Assembly: GCF_017163755.1 (NCBI RefSeq)
Contig: NZ_JAFIWC010000027.1
Coordinates: 1 to 64,000 of the forward strand
Length of the DNA stretch: 64,000 bases
Source of the DNA: Xanthomonas sp.
GTDB lineage: Bacteria > Pseudomonadota > Gammaproteobacteria > Xanthomonadales > Xanthomonadaceae
Direction of reading: 5' to 3'
Below are positions 63,120 through 64,000 of the stretch, piece by piece (the first letter of the stretch is position 1; every line of letters begins with the position of its first letter). The notes beneath the pieces are model-generated. The model was not told the DNA's origin. It did no database searches and saw nothing but the letters and a program-made list of their open reading frames with translations. A program made the position numbers and the translations under genes.

Positions 63120-63245
63120 TTATTGCTCTGCAACATCGGTTCGGCGCAACAATCTTGCGCCATGACTGCGAAACGGCGCAACTTCGCAAGCTCATTGCGC
63201 GGTGGCCCGCCTACCATCGTCGCATCCCTCACTGGAACTGCGGAC

Positions 63246-64000
63246 ATGGACACCACGCCCCGCCGCGTCGAACACCAGCAGACCGACAAAGGCCACGTGC
63301 CGGTCTACACCACCGCCGTGATCGAGCAGCCGTGGGACAGCTACGGCGCCGACGACCACGCCACCTGGGGCACGCTGTACCAGCGCCAGCGCGAACTGCT
63401 GGTCGGCCGCGCCTGCACCGAGTTCCTGCAGGCGCAGGACGAGATGGGCATGAGCCCGCACGCGATCCCGCGCTTCGACCAGCTCAACGAGGTGCTGGGC
63501 GCGGCCACCGGCTGGACCCTGGTCGGCGTGGAAGGCCTGCTGCCGGAACTGGACTTCTTCGACCACCTGGCCCACCGCCGCTTCCCGGTGACCTGGTGGA
63601 TCCGCCGCCCGGAGCAGATCGACTACATCGCCGAGCCGGACCTGTTCCACGACCTGTTCGGCCACGTGCCGCTGCTGATGAACCCGGTGTTCGCCGACTA
63701 CATGGAAGCCTACGGGCGCGGCGGGGTGAAGGCGCACGGCATCGGCGCGGACGCGCTGCAGAACCTCACCCGCCTGTACTGGTACACGGTGGAGTTCGGC
63801 CTGATCGACACGCCCGAGGGCCTGCGCATCTACGGCGCCGGCATCGTCTCGTCGAAGGGCGAATCGCTGCATTCGCTGGAATCGGCCGCGCCCAACCGCG
63901 TCGGCTTCGACCTGGCGCGGATCATGCGCACCCGCTACCGCATCGACACCTTCCAGAAGACCTACTTCGTCATCGACAGCTTCGAACAGCTGATGCAGGC
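63246..64000 (+). CDS. phhA: Phenylalanine 4-monooxygenase (partial at window edge)
   Basis: The first 251 codons are present; the gene runs off the right edge. It converts phenylalanine to tyrosine using Fe(II), tetrahydropterin and O2. The iron ligands are visible in DLFHDLFGHVPLLMNPVF (two His) and YWYTVEFGLIDT (Glu). GWTLVGVEGLLPELDFFDHL and RRFPVTWWIRRPEQIDYIAE are typical of bacterial PhhA. The ATG at 63246 starts MDTTPRRVEHQQTDKGHVPV, with the conserved VPVYTTAVIEQPWDSY soon after. Confidence 0.96.
   Translation, partial: MDTTPRRVEHQQTDKGHVPVYTTAVIEQPWDSYGADDHATWGTLYQRQRELLVGRACTEFLQAQDEMGMSPHAIPRFDQLNEVLGAATGWTLVGVEGLLPELDFFDHLAHRRFPVTWWIRRPEQIDYIAEPDLFHDLFGHVPLLMNPVFADYMEAYGRGGVKAHGIGADALQNLTRLYWYTVEFGLIDTPEGLRIYGAGIVSSKGESLHSLESAAPNRVGFDLARIMRTRYRIDTFQKTYFVIDSFEQLMQ

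Overview
The window is a GC-rich chromosomal segment (roughly two-thirds G+C or more) from a gammaproteobacterium of the Xanthomonadaceae, most likely Xanthomonas or a very close relative. The support is an mlaFEDCB-mlaA operon of the Xanthomonas arrangement, a TonB-dependent receptor of the Xanthomonas/Caulobacter type with SapC, cupin-like and tryptophan-halogenase partners, and copies of the family's short palindromic repeats. The genus assignment is inference from gene families; no rRNA gene, tRNA, CRISPR array, insertion sequence or replication origin was seen.

Layout, left to right. (1) 2-7308: recC-recB on the minus strand (recD presumably lies just off the left edge), with one palindromic repeat inside recB in frame and another forming its 3' end. 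(2) 7395-7600: cluster of repeat elements. (3) 7635-15010: a giant Calx-beta/Ig-like autotransporter, divergent from three tandem phage-tail-collar (MdpB-like) genes, a GNAT acetyltransferase and a convergent small gene resembling DUF6916. (4) 15471-19701: the Mla phospholipid-trafficking operon, closed by a good terminator. (5) 19911-25726: housekeeping and stress genes: glutathione peroxidase, a Cys-rich lipoprotein, rmuC, glutathione S-transferase, LysE-type exporter, amino-acid permease. (6) 26263-28191: a Tat-exported GH29 fucosidase flanked by empty DNA. (7) 28960-40753: a small membrane protein, then what looks like a peptide/amide-utilisation locus: a five-gene overlapping operon (permease, amidase, PaiB-like flavoprotein, alpha/beta hydrolase, S9 peptidase), a TonB receptor, an Lrp regulator and an M19 dipeptidase. 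(8) 40995-48110: TonB receptor - SapC - cupin_8 - flavin-dependent halogenase - small unknown protein, preceded by LacI-type operator-like palindromes. (9) 49102-52379: rlmI, a yybP-ykoY (manganese) riboswitch upstream of a TerC/Alx membrane protein, and a rhomboid protease. (10) 52703-57723: two tandem class A acid phosphatases convergent with a further TonB receptor. (11) 58084-59520: a decayed AIM24/TIGR00266 gene and a patatin lipoprotein ending in an 8-bp tandem repeat. (12) 60191-64000: a ferric-siderophore-type TonB receptor with a Fur-box-like site, then an Lrp regulator divergent from phhA, which runs off the right edge.

The dominant theme is the cell envelope: four TonB receptors, an autotransporter, the Mla system, lipoproteins and exported hydrolases. 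Two sets deserve most attention as possibly under-described systems: the tail-collar/autotransporter cluster and the halogenase/SapC/cupin set attached to a TonB receptor under probable sugar-type control.
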